From Phytopseudomonas straminea (GTDB lineage: Bacteria > Pseudomonadota > Gammaproteobacteria > Pseudomonadales > Pseudomonadaceae), in NCBI RefSeq assembly GCF_900112645.1, contig NZ_FOMO01000002.1, forward strand, positions 429,593-493,592: DNA of 64,000 nucleotides. The letters run 5' to 3'. The position numbers were made by a program, and so were the translations under genes. The notes under the pieces are model-generated. The model was not told the DNA's origin and did no database searches. It saw nothing but the letters and a program-made list of their open reading frames with translations. Below are positions 26,367 to 34,600 of the stretch, one piece after another. Positions within the stretch are counted from its first letter, which is position 1. Each line of letters starts with the position of its first letter.

Positions 26367-27115
26367 CCGCATCCCGTGTCGCCCGCCTTGGCGCTCTGGC
26401 CCTGGCGCTGCTGCCCCTGAGCGTGCAGGCGGCCAATGGTGACATCACGCTCTTGAGCCTGAACGACACCGAGAACGGCCAGGACCTGAGCGTCAAGGTA
26501 CAGATCTTGGTGCTGATGACGCTGCTCGGCCTGCTGCCGGCCATGCTGCTGATGATGACCTGCTTCACCCGCTTCATCATCGTGCTGGCCATCCTGCGTC
26601 AGGCCATCGGCCTGCAGCAGAGCCCGCCGAACAACGTGCTGATCGGCATCGCCCTGTGCCTGACCCTGCTGGTGATGCGCCCGGCCTGGCAGGAGTTGTA
26701 CGAGAATGCCTACCAGCCCTTCGAGACCGACCAACTGACGCTGCCCGAGGCGCTGGACAGCGCCAAGGGCGTGATGGCGCGCTTCATGCTCGCGCAGACC
26801 AACAAGAACTCGCTGGTCACCATGGTCGAACTGGCCGGCGAGACCATGCCCGAAGATCCGACCACCCTGGATTTCTCGCTGATCCTCCCGGCGTTCGTGC
26901 TCAGCGAGCTGAAAACCGCGTTCCAGCTGGGGTTCATGATCTTCATCCCGTTTCTGGTCATCGACCTGGTGGTGGCCAGCGTGCTGATGGCAATGGGCAT
27001 GATGATGCTCTCGCCGATGATGATCTCGCTGCCCTTCAAGCTCATGGTGTTCGTGCTGGTGGACGGCTGGACACTGATGATGGGCACCCTCGCCACCAGT
27101 GTTCAACCCTTCTAG
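26363..27115 (+). CDS. fliP: Flagellar export gate protein FliP
   Basis: 250 residues from the ATG at 26363 (overlaps the fliN stop). A cleavable signal peptide (ALALALLPLSVQA) is followed by the FliP core: LMTLLGLLPAMLLMMTCFTR, RQAIGLQQSPPNNVLIG, and MGMMMLSPMMISLPFKL. FliP with FliQ and FliR forms the export channel in the inner membrane. All four membrane segments can be seen. Confidence 0.96.
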   Translation: MTASRVARLGALALALLPLSVQAANGDITLLSLNDTENGQDLSVKVQILVLMTLLGLLPAMLLMMTCFTRFIIVLAILRQAIGLQQSPPNNVLIGIALCLTLLVMRPAWQELYENAYQPFETDQLTLPEALDSAKGVMARFMLAQTNKNSLVTMVELAGETMPEDPTTLDFSLILPAFVLSELKTAFQLGFMIFIPFLVIDLVVASVLMAMGMMMLSPMMISLPFKLMVFVLVDGWTLMMGTLATSVQPF

Positions 27116-27124
27116 GTTGCCGCC

Positions 27125-27397
27125 ATGCTGACGCCCGACACCGCTGTTTCCATCGTCGCCAACGCCGTGCACATCACCGCCCTGGTGGTCTGCGTACTGG
27201 TCGTGCCGAGCCTGCTCGGCGGCCTGCTGGTGAGCATTTTCCAGGCGGCCACGCAGATCAACGAACAGATGCTGAGTTTTCTGCCGCGCCTGCTGATTAC
27301 CCTGGGCATGCTGGTGTTCGCCGGCCACTGGATTCTGCGCACGCTGAGCGAGCTGTTCATCGAGAGCTTCCAGCAGGCCAGCCGTCTGGTCGGGTAG
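27125..27397 (+). CDS. fliQ: Flagellar export gate protein FliQ
   Basis: 90 residues, the standard size. Two membrane segments (about 15-38 and 55-75) with the FliQ string VVPSLLGGLLVSIFQAATQI and NEQMLSFLPRLL. Part of the FliPQR gate. It lies 9 bases after fliP and 6 bases before fliR. Confidence 0.95.
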   Translation: MLTPDTAVSIVANAVHITALVVCVLVVPSLLGGLLVSIFQAATQINEQMLSFLPRLLITLGMLVFAGHWILRTLSELFIESFQQASRLVG

Positions 27398-27403
27398 ACG
27401 TAC

Positions 27404-28201
27404 GTGCCCGCCGAAGCCTCCGTCTACCAGTTGTCTCAACTGCTGCTGACCCTGCAGGGCTACTGGGCACCCTTCTGCCGGCTGCTGGCGTTCTTTGCCG
27501 TCGCGCCGATGTTCGGCCACCGCGCCCTGCCCGTGCGCGCCCGGGTCGTGCTGGCGTTGCTGGCCAGCATCGCCCTGGCCCACAGCCTGCCGCCGCTGGA
27601 CTACTTCGAGCCGCTGTCGGTGCGCGGCCTGCGGGTGGCCTTCCAGCAGCTGGCCATCGGCGCCCTGCTGGGCCTGTCGATGCAACTGGTGTTCACCGTG
27701 TTCACCCTGGTCGGTGAAATCATCTCCACCCAGATGGGCATGAGCATGGCGCGCTACAACGACCCGGTGAACGGCGTGTCGTCGTCGTCCATCGTCGCCC
27801 AGGTGTATTTCATCCTGCTGCTGTTCCTGTTCTTTTCCATCGACGGCCACCTGCTCGGCATCAGCGTGCTGTACCAGAGCTTCGTGCACTGGCCGATGGA
27901 CGAACCCCTGCCCTACGCCGGCTTCATGGCCTTCGCCCAGTCGCTGAGCTGGATGATCGCCGCCGCGACCCTGTTCACCCTGCCCATGGTGTTCTGCACC
28001 ATGCTCGTGCAGTTCTGCTTCGGTCTGCTCAATCGCATTTCGCCGGCGATGAACCTGTTTTCCCTGGGCTTTCCACTGTCGATCATCACCGGCCTGCTGT
28101 GCATCTACATGACGCTCGCCGACGTGCCCCAGCACTATCTGCACCTGACCCGCCGCCTGCTCGATGACCTCGGCACCCTGATGGGAGGCGGCCTGACATG
28201 A
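27404..28201 (+). CDS. fliR: Flagellar export gate protein FliR
   Basis: 265 residues, starting at GTG (27404). The polytopic FliR core is present: FCRLLAFFAVAPMFGHRALP, QLVFTVFTLVGEIISTQMG followed by MARYNDPVNGVSSS, and FGLLNRISPAMNLFSLGFPL. It completes the FliPQR export channel and contacts FlhB. Overlaps flhB by ATGA. Confidence 0.95.
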   Translation: MPAEASVYQLSQLLLTLQGYWAPFCRLLAFFAVAPMFGHRALPVRARVVLALLASIALAHSLPPLDYFEPLSVRGLRVAFQQLAIGALLGLSMQLVFTVFTLVGEIISTQMGMSMARYNDPVNGVSSSSIVAQVYFILLLFLFFSIDGHLLGISVLYQSFVHWPMDEPLPYAGFMAFAQSLSWMIAAATLFTLPMVFCTMLVQFCFGLLNRISPAMNLFSLGFPLSIITGLLCIYMTLADVPQHYLHLTRRLLDDLGTLMGGGLT

Positions 28202-29337
28202 GCGACCAGAGCAGCCAGGAAAAAACCGAACAGCCCACGCACCAGAAGCTCAAGAAGACCAAGGAAGAAGGCCAGGTCGCGCGCTCCAAGGACCTGTCCA
28301 CCACCATTACCCTGCTGGCCACCCTGCTGACCCTCAAGTACAGCGTCGGCTGGTTCTACACCGGCCTGCAGGACAGTTTCGCGCGTACCTTCGTCAACCT
28401 GCAGCCGGGCCAGCTCGGCCAGGACGACCTCGAGCAGTTTCTGGCCCATAACCTGATGCTGTTCGTCATGCTGCTGGTGCCCCTGGGGCTGACCAGTCTG
28501 CTGGTGGTGGTGTTTTCCATGATCCCTGGCGGCTGGGTGTTCGCCAGCAAGAACTTCGCCTTCAAGGCCTCCAAGCTCAACCCGCTCAGCGGCCTGAAGC
28601 GCATGTTCTTCTCGGCGCAGAGCTGGAGCGATCTGTTCAAGTCCCTCGGCAAGATCCTCGTGCTGGGCCTGCTCGCCGCCTACCTGGCGCGCGACGTGGT
28701 GACGCAACTGACGGCCCTGCAGCGCAGCGACGTGTACACCGCCATCGCCGGCGCTTTGAACCTGGCGATGAACAGCGCACTGATGCTGCTGGTGGTATTC
28801 ATCCTCTTCTCGCTGATCGACATTCCCTTGCAGCGCCTGCTGTTCCATCGACGCCTGCGCATGAGCAAGCAGGAGATCAAGGAAGAGCACAAGAATCAGG
28901 AAGGCCGCCCCGAGGTCAAGGCGCGCATCCGTCAGGTGCAGAAGCAGATGCTGCATCGCCAGATCAGCAAGGTGATCCACGAGGCCAACGTGGTGATCGT
29001 CAACCCGCAGCACTATGCGGTCGCCCTGCGCTATGACAGCAGCAAGGCCGAAGCGCCCTACGTGATCGCCCGCGGCAACGACGACACCGCGCTGTACATC
29101 CGCGAACTGGCCCAGCGCCACGGCCTGGATCTGGTGGAGATTCCGCCCCTGGCCCGGGCCATCTACTTCACCACCCAGGTCAACCAGCAGATTCCCACGG
29201 CGCTGTACAAGGCCGTCGCCCAGGTTCTGACCTACGTGCTGCAACTCAAGGCCTGGCGCCAGGGGCGCCGTCGTCGCCCCGAGCTGCCGGGCAACCTCCC
29301 GATACCCGAAAGCCTTGCCAACAGAGGCCTGTCATGA
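28198..29337 (+). CDS. flhB: Flagellar export switch protein FlhB
   Basis: 379 residues. Four membrane segments in the first 210 residues, then the cytoplasmic domain beginning MSKQEIKEEHKNQEGRPEVK. The self-cleavage site reads N269-P270-Q271-H272 where nearly all homologues have NPTH; the Asn-Pro bond is kept. Downstream, HYAVALRYD and YIRELAQRHGLDLVEIPPLA are normal. FlhB changes export from rod/hook to filament substrates after contact with FliK. It overlaps both fliR and flhA by ATGA. Confidence 0.95.
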   Translation: MSDQSSQEKTEQPTHQKLKKTKEEGQVARSKDLSTTITLLATLLTLKYSVGWFYTGLQDSFARTFVNLQPGQLGQDDLEQFLAHNLMLFVMLLVPLGLTSLLVVVFSMIPGGWVFASKNFAFKASKLNPLSGLKRMFFSAQSWSDLFKSLGKILVLGLLAAYLARDVVTQLTALQRSDVYTAIAGALNLAMNSALMLLVVFILFSLIDIPLQRLLFHRRLRMSKQEIKEEHKNQEGRPEVKARIRQVQKQMLHRQISKVIHEANVVIVNPQHYAVALRYDSSKAEAPYVIARGNDDTALYIRELAQRHGLDLVEIPPLARAIYFTTQVNQQIPTALYKAVAQVLTYVLQLKAWRQGRRRRPELPGNLPIPESLANRGLS

Positions 29338-31430
29338 AACCACTGCAACACGTCGCATCGACACTGAGCAACGGGCGCCTCGGCATTCCCGTGGTGATCC
29401 TGTCGATCCTGGCGATGATCATCCTGCCGCTGCCGCCGTTGCTGCTGGACATCCTGTTCACCTTCAACATCGGCATCGCCGTGCTGGTGCTGATGACCAG
29501 CCTGTCGTCGCGCAGCCCGCTGGACTTCTCGCTGTTGCCCACGGTGATTCTGGTCACCACCCTGATGCGCCTGTGCATGAGCGTGGCCTCCACCCGCGTG
29601 GTGCTGCTCGATGGCCACACCGGCTCGGGCGCAGCGGGCAAGGTGATCGAAGCGTTCGGCCATGTGGTGATCGGCGGCAACTTTATCGTCGGCATGATCG
29701 TTTTCGTGATCCTCACCATCGTCAACTTCATGGTCATCACCAAGGGCGGCGAGCGGATCTCCGAAGTCACCGCGCGCTTCACCCTCGACGCCCTGCCCGG
29801 CAAACAGATGGCCATCGATGCGGACCTCAATGCCGGCCTGATCGATCAGGCCGAGGCCAAGAAGCGCCGTGTCGAAGTGGGCAAGGAGGCGGACTTCTAC
29901 GGCGCGATGGACGGCGCCAGCAAGTTCGTGCGCGGCGACGCCATCGCCGGCATCCTGATTCTGCTCATCAACCTGTTCGGCGGCCTGGCCATCGGCGTGT
30001 TCGTCCATGGCCTGGCCGGCGGCGAAGCCTTCCGCCTGTACGCACTGCTGACCATCGGTGACGGCCTGGTGGCGCAGATTCCGGCGCTGCTGCTGTCCAC
30101 GGCGGCGGCGATCATCATCACCCGGGTCAACGAGAGCGCCGAGATCACCAGCCTGGTGCGCCGGCAGATGCTCGCCTCGCCCCAGGTGCTGTACACCGTG
30201 GCGGCCATCCTGTTCATCCTGGCGCTGGTACCGGGCATGCCGTTCGTGGCCTTCGGCAGCTTCGCCGCGCTGATGGCCTTCATTGCCTGGCACGTCTCGC
30301 GCAACGCCCCGCCGATCGAGGGCGAGGTGCTGGAGCAGACCCAGGCATTGAGCAAGGCGATGACCACCGAGCGCACCCAGAACCTGGCCTGGGAAGACAT
30401 CCCGCTGGTCGAGCGACTGTCGGTGTCACTGGGCTACAAGCTGGTCGGCCTGGTCAACGAGGAAGGTGGCGCGCCGCTAGTCCAGCGGGTGCGTGGCGTA
30501 CGCCAGACGCTCTCGGAAAGCCTCGGTTTCCTGCTGCCGGAGGTGCACATCCGCGACAGCCTGCGCCTGAAGGCCAACCAGTACCAGATTCTGGTCAACG
30601 GCGAGCGTGTGGACAGCGGCGAGCTGCATGCCGACCGCCTGATGGCGATTCCGGCATTGGAACTCTACGGTGAAGTGGACGGCATTCTGGGCACCGACCC
30701 GGCCTACCGCATGCAGGTGGTGTGGATCCAGCCGGCGGATAAGTCACGCGCCCTCAACCTGGGCTATCAGGTGATCGACTGCGCCAGCGTGATCGCCACC
30801 CATCTGAACAAGGTGATCCGCGAACACCTGCCCGACCTGTTCAAACACGACGACGTCGAGCACCTGATGCAGCGCCTGACCGTGCAGGCCCCCAAGCTGG
30901 CCGAGAACATCAAGGCGCAGCTCAGCTACAGCCTGCAGCACCGCGTGCTGCGCCAACTGCTGCAGGAGCAGGTACCGCTGCGCGATATCGTCAGCATCGC
31001 CTCGACCCTGCTCGAATCCAGCGAGACCACCAAGGATCCGTTGCTGCTGGCCGCCGATGTGCGCTTCGCCCTGCGTCGCAGCATCGTCTCGGCCATTGCC
31101 GGTGAGCGTCAGGAACTGGCCGTGTTCGTGCTCGACAACAGCCTGGAAAACACCCTGCTCAGTGCTCTGTCCATCGCCCAGCAGGCCGGCCCGGTCAGCC
31201 TGGACAACATTCCGGTGGAGCCCAACCTGCTCAACCAGTTGCAAAACACCATGCCGGTGGTAAAGGAGCGCCTGCGCAAGGAAGGTCATCCGCCGATCCT
31301 CACCGTGATGCCACAGCTGCGCCCGCTGCTGGCCCGTTATGCGCGGGTATTCAGCCCCGGTTTGCACGTGCTCTCGCAGAACGAGATTCCCGAGCGCGTC
31401 GGGGTGAACATCCTCGGCACCCTGGGGTGA
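29334..31430 (+). CDS. flhA: Flagellar export gate protein FlhA
   Basis: 698 residues. About eight membrane segments occupy residues 15-330, with the family signature TMRLCMSVASTRVVLLDGHT region and the FHIPEP-like stretch KGGERISEVTARFTLDALPG followed by KQMAIDADLNAGLI. The cytoplasmic half (about 340-698) binds chaperone-substrate complexes (LPEVHIRDSLRLKANQYQI). FlhA forms the nonameric ring under the export channel. It ends the operon, with only four bases to the convergent PilZ-like gene. Confidence 0.96.
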   Translation: MKPLQHVASTLSNGRLGIPVVILSILAMIILPLPPLLLDILFTFNIGIAVLVLMTSLSSRSPLDFSLLPTVILVTTLMRLCMSVASTRVVLLDGHTGSGAAGKVIEAFGHVVIGGNFIVGMIVFVILTIVNFMVITKGGERISEVTARFTLDALPGKQMAIDADLNAGLIDQAEAKKRRVEVGKEADFYGAMDGASKFVRGDAIAGILILLINLFGGLAIGVFVHGLAGGEAFRLYALLTIGDGLVAQIPALLLSTAAAIIITRVNESAEITSLVRRQMLASPQVLYTVAAILFILALVPGMPFVAFGSFAALMAFIAWHVSRNAPPIEGEVLEQTQALSKAMTTERTQNLAWEDIPLVERLSVSLGYKLVGLVNEEGGAPLVQRVRGVRQTLSESLGFLLPEVHIRDSLRLKANQYQILVNGERVDSGELHADRLMAIPALELYGEVDGILGTDPAYRMQVVWIQPADKSRALNLGYQVIDCASVIATHLNKVIREHLPDLFKHDDVEHLMQRLTVQAPKLAENIKAQLSYSLQHRVLRQLLQEQVPLRDIVSIASTLLESSETTKDPLLLAADVRFALRRSIVSAIAGERQELAVFVLDNSLENTLLSALSIAQQAGPVSLDNIPVEPNLLNQLQNTMPVVKERLRKEGHPPILTVMPQLRPLLARYARVFSPGLHVLSQNEIPERVGVNILGTLG

Positions 31431-31434
31431 GATG

Positions 31435-31785
31435 TCAGGGCGGTGTGGCCGGAATACCGCGGTCGACGCGCAGGCGCTCGACGAACGCCACGTAGTCATC
31501 GCCGGGCTGCAGCAATTGCAGCCCGAGCTCCTGATGACCACTCTGCGGATTTTCCCGCACCCACAGGCAGGTGGCGTTGAGCTCCACCTGGCTCATGGCA
31601 CCATCACTGGCGCGCATGCGCAGACTCAGGCCGAACTGTGCACCCACCTCCACCGGCAGGTCGCAGATCAGCCGCAGACCGTCTTCGCAGACGTCACGGG
31701 CGTAACCGATGAGCTTGCCGGAGTGGCGGTCACTGACCTTCACCCGGAACAATGAACGAAACATGATGCGGCTGTATTGACGCAT
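31435..31785 (-). CDS. PilZ-domain-like protein at the end of the flagellar cluster
   Basis: 116 residues, a single PilZ-type beta barrel. The RxxxR motif is R10-S-L-F-R14 and is followed by RDVCEDGLRL where PilZ proteins have [D/N]xSxxG; here Ser is replaced by Cys while Asp and Gly stay. PilZ proteins bind cyclic di-GMP and some (YcgR, FlgZ) brake the flagellar motor. No YcgR N-terminal domain is present. The gene converges on flhA and could link cyclic di-GMP to lateral swimming or swarming, but ligand binding is uncertain because of the altered motif. Confidence 0.75.
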   Translation of the reverse strand: MRQYSRIMFRSLFRVKVSDRHSGKLIGYARDVCEDGLRLICDLPVEVGAQFGLSLRMRASDGAMSQVELNATCLWVRENPQSGHQELGLQLLQPGDDYVAFVERLRVDRGIPATPP

Positions 31786-31879
31786 GGCCCTGCCAACGTA
31801 TGGGAGTCAGCCATACAGAGCGACCCGGCCGCCCCGAAACTTAAATGCCTGGGCAGACGATGGCGGATCGGCAGGTTGG

Positions 31880-32245
31880 TCAGGGCGTATCGGGATACTC
31901 GAACTCGAACACCCGGGCCACTTCCGAAGCATGCCAGGAGGCGGCCGCGACGCCGTCGGGGGCGCCGTCGAAACGGCCCAGGCGGGTGACGCACTCGAAG
32001 AACCCGGTGCGTGGCAGGCGGCTGGCGCCCTGGCTGATCACCAGGGCGCTGCGCAGCGGTCGGTCACTGCGCGCATCCAGTGCGGCCAGGTGTTCGAGCG
32101 CAGCGGTAAGGGTTTGCATGGCCGGCGCCGGTAGCGCGAGGCGCTCGATCAGCGCGCGGTAGGTCAATAGATGGCGCTGCCGGCGCGCATCTTCGAGCGC
32201 TGCGAGCAGCGCCTCCCAGTGCGTGCGGCTGATGCGCACGCTCAT
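31880..32245 (-). CDS. Unknown conserved-looking protein coupled to an HTH gene
   Basis: 121 residues from the ATG at 32245, which overlaps the preceding stop as ATGA. I do not recognise the family. Residues about 8-60 look helical and could form a winged helix (LLTYRALIERLALPAPAMQT LTAAL, given in two parts); a second part has RPLRSALVISQ and LPRTGFFECVTRLGRF. No membrane segment or signal peptide. The tight coupling to an HTH regulator suggests a functional pair, possibly a toxin-antitoxin or regulator-effector unit; this is inference only. Confidence 0.6.
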   Translation of the reverse strand: MSVRISRTHWEALLAALEDARRQRHLLTYRALIERLALPAPAMQTLTAALEHLAALDARSDRPLRSALVISQGASRLPRTGFFECVTRLGRFDGAPDGVAAASWHASEVARVFEFEYPDTP

Positions 32246-32559
32246 GCCTGCCAACCGGAGATGCCGAGCACCCAGGCCAGCGCCCGCAGAATGGCGGCAT
32301 CGGGCTGGCGCTCGCCGCTTTCGATCATACCCAGATAATGCGGGCTGATGCCCACCGCGCGCGCCAGCTCGTCACGGCTCAGGCCCTTGCCTTCACGCAA
32401 CGCGGTAAGCTCGCTCAACGGCTTGGGCGCATCGGCATCGGGCTGGCTCGGAACCACTGCAGGGCTCTTGCCGGCCGCCTGGAGCAGCGCCTGATACTCG
32501 GCCCACGGCAGCACCGCGTATTCCGGCTCGCCGTCGCGCTCGATCACTTGTACGTTCAT
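32242..32559 (-). CDS. Xre-family HTH regulator with an antitoxin-like N-terminus
   Basis: 105 residues from the ATG at 32559 (GGAGAAA upstream). The N-terminal 30 residues (NVQVIERDGEPEYAVLPWAE YQALL, in two parts) resemble the strand-helix start of antitoxins of the Phd/RelB kind. Residues about 55-105 are a Cro/C1 helix-turn-helix: LREGKGLSRDELARAVGISP then YLGMIESGERQPDAAILRAL. It probably binds DNA and its own promoter. It is coupled by ATGA to the unknown gene at 31880-32245. Confidence 0.75.
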   Translation of the reverse strand: MNVQVIERDGEPEYAVLPWAEYQALLQAAGKSPAVVPSQPDADAPKPLSELTALREGKGLSRDELARAVGISPHYLGMIESGERQPDAAILRALAWVLGISGWQA

Positions 32560-32674
32560 GCTTGGTTTCTCCGCAAAGCGCAGCATCCCTCTGCGTGCAC
32601 CGGCTCAAAGTCTTCAGATAGCCGGATACTACCAGCCCTGCCGCCCAGCGCGCTCGCAACACGTCAGCGCCTGC

Positions 32675-33265
32675 TCAGGTCGCCGCGCCCTGCATGAAGA
32701 ACTGCAGCAGCGACGCGCCCATGCTGGCCCGCGCTACCCGCCCCCGTCGCTCGCCATCGACCAGGCCGAACAGCAGCGAAGCGAACAGTTCGGTCAGTAC
32801 CGGCGCGCCGATATCGATACGAAAAATCCCCTCCTGCTGGCCGCGCAGGAAGAATTGGTCCAACGCATTGGTATACGGCAACCAGCGCGCTTCTTCGCCG
32901 CACTGATGCAGCGAGTCCGGGCGCCACTGAAACATCAGGAATACCAGCAGGTCACGATGCACCAGGTGCCCGTCCACCAGACGTTGCAAGGCTTCTGGCA
33001 CCGGCGCATGCTGCAGGTCGGCTTCGGCGATGACCTGGTTCATCACCTCTGAGCCATAGTCGAAGAGCATCTCGATCAGGTTGTCGCGGGTTCCGCAAAA
33101 TCGGTTCAGGGTAGCCTTGCTGACCCCGGCCGCCTCGGCGATTTCCTTGAAGGTTCCACGGGGCTGCTCGACCATGGCCACGGCCAAGGCCTTAAGGAGT
33201 TTTTCTTCGGCGACAGGTCGTTGTGTCAATGCATTGCTCTCAAGTTTTTCTTCACGGCGCGCCAT
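32675..33265 (-). CDS. nfxB: NfxB-type repressor of the mexCD efflux genes
   Basis: 196 residues. The helix-turn-helix region (FKEIAEAAGVSKATLNRFCG followed by TRDNLIEML, about residues 38-68) and the C-terminal stretch (RRDLLVFLMFQWRPD-like HRDLLVFLMFQWRPD; LDQFFLRGQQEGIFRIDI; LVDGERRGR) closely follow NfxB of P. aeruginosa from memory of that sequence. NfxB represses mexCD-oprJ; loss gives fluoroquinolone efflux. The N-terminus is about ten residues longer than the known protein. It is divergent from mexC, as in P. aeruginosa. Confidence 0.88.
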   Translation of the reverse strand: MARREEKLESNALTQRPVAEEKLLKALAVAMVEQPRGTFKEIAEAAGVSKATLNRFCGTRDNLIEMLFDYGSEVMNQVIAEADLQHAPVPEALQRLVDGHLVHRDLLVFLMFQWRPDSLHQCGEEARWLPYTNALDQFFLRGQQEGIFRIDIGAPVLTELFASLLFGLVDGERRGRVARASMGASLLQFFMQGAAT

Positions 33266-33278
33266 TGTGCAGCAAAAG

Positions 33279-33342
33279 TCTCAATATCCGTAATAACTGC
33301 CAAATCTAGTCACACAAAATGCAAATGAGACAATATTGACTC
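33279..33342. promoter_or_regulatory. Candidate NfxB operator region between nfxB and mexC
   Basis: TCAATAT (33281-33287) and ATATTGA (33333-33339) face each other across about 50 bases inside the 148-base divergent gap, each within similar ten-base strings (GTCTCAATAT and ATATTGACTC). The right copy also contains the palindrome CAATATTG. The repeats and their place fit a repressor that controls both genes; binding is inferred. Confidence 0.35.
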
Positions 33343-33413
33343 ACCCGCATCTATAGCTGACCATTCGCGCCTTTCCAGAATAATTGCAACGGGCATTGCG
33401 CCCCAGGTGAAGC

Positions 33414-34585
33414 ATGAGCAGGATTCGCGCTGGTCACGTCGTTTCGGCGATCACCCTCTCCATGGCCATCGCTCTGGCCGGCTGCGACAAGGGCGAACAG
33501 GGCTGGGGCGAAGCGCCACCGCGTGAGGTGGATGTGCTCACCGTCAAGACCGAACCCTTCACCGTGGTGGCCGAACTGCCGGGCCGCATCGAGCCGGTGC
33601 GTGTAGCAGAGGTGCGTGCGCGGGTTGCCGGCATCGTACTCAAGCGCACCTTCGAGGAAGGCGCCGACGTCAAGGCCGGTGACCTGCTGTTCCAGATCGA
33701 CCCCGCGCCCTTCAAGGCGGCGCTGTCACGCGCCGAGGGCGAACTGGCCCGCACCGAAGCGCAGCTGTTCCAGGCCCAGGCCACCGTCGAGCGCTATCAG
33801 CCGCTGGTGAAGATCAACGCGGTCAGCCAGCAAGACTTCGACGTGGCCCGCGCCACCCTGCGTAGCGCTCAGGCCGACAAACGCTCGGCCCAGGCCAATG
33901 TGGAAACCGCCAAGCTGGATCTGGGTTACGCTCAGGTCCGCGCGCCCATCGCCGGGCGCATCGGCCGTGCCCAGGTGACCGAAGGCGCGCTGGTCGGCCA
34001 GGGCGAAACCACCCTGCTCGCCCGCATTCAGCAGCTCGACCCGGTGTATGCGGACTTCAGCCAGCCGGCTGCCGATGCCCTGCGCCTGCGCGCCGCCATC
34101 GCCGATGGCAAGGTTTCCGGCGAGGGCGACAAGGCGCTGTCGCTGCGCGTCGACGGCACCGATATCGAGAGCAAGGGCACCCTGCTGTTCACCGACATTT
34201 CGGTAGACCGCAGCACCGGGCAGATCGCCCTGCGCGGGCGCTTTGACAACCCCCAGGGCGTGTTGCTGCCGGGTATGTACGTGCGGGTGCGCACACCCAA
34301 GGGCTCGACCAAGACGCCATCCTGGTACCGCAGCGCGCCGTGCAGCGCTCCGCCGATGGCAAGGCCAGCGTGATGCTGCTCGGCGCCGACAACAGCGTGG
34401 AAGCGCGGCCGGTCACCACCGGTGCCATGCAGGGCGCCCGCTGGCAGATTACCGAAGGCCTCAAGGCCGGCGACAAGGTCATCGTCAGCTCACTGGGCGC
34501 GATCCAGCCAGGCGCCAAGGTGGTGCCCCGTGAACACGGCGCGCCAGCGCCAGACACGCCCGCCAACCCTTCACAGGCGCAGTAA
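33414..34585 (+). pseudogene. mexC: MexC-type RND periplasmic adaptor, interrupted by a frameshift
   Basis: The first frame gives a lipoprotein adaptor (lipobox LAGC, Cys24; ELPGRIEPVRVAEVRARVAG; lipoyl/hairpin region; LVGQGETTLLARIQQLDP). After RVRTPKG near 34304 the frame is lost and runs to a stop at 34373 with unrelated residues. The continuation, DQDAILVPQRAVQRSADGKA and on to a stop at 34585, is intact one frame away. One base appears missing at about 34304-34305, where MexC has GID or GLD. Without it the product would be about 390 residues. Either a real inactivating mutation or a sequence error; the rest of the gene shows no decay. Confidence 0.85.
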
Positions 34586-34600
34586 GCCGGAGCCCATGAC

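Noticed and set aside
26309..28144. A 611-codon minus-strand open frame opposite fliP, fliQ and fliR
   Set aside because: Composition (His/Gln/Gly/Asp-rich) marks it as antisense to membrane proteins; fliPQR are well supported.
34340..34585. A separate 81-codon gene after mexC
   Set aside because: It reads as the missing C-terminus of MexC in a shifted frame, so it is treated as part of the broken mexC.
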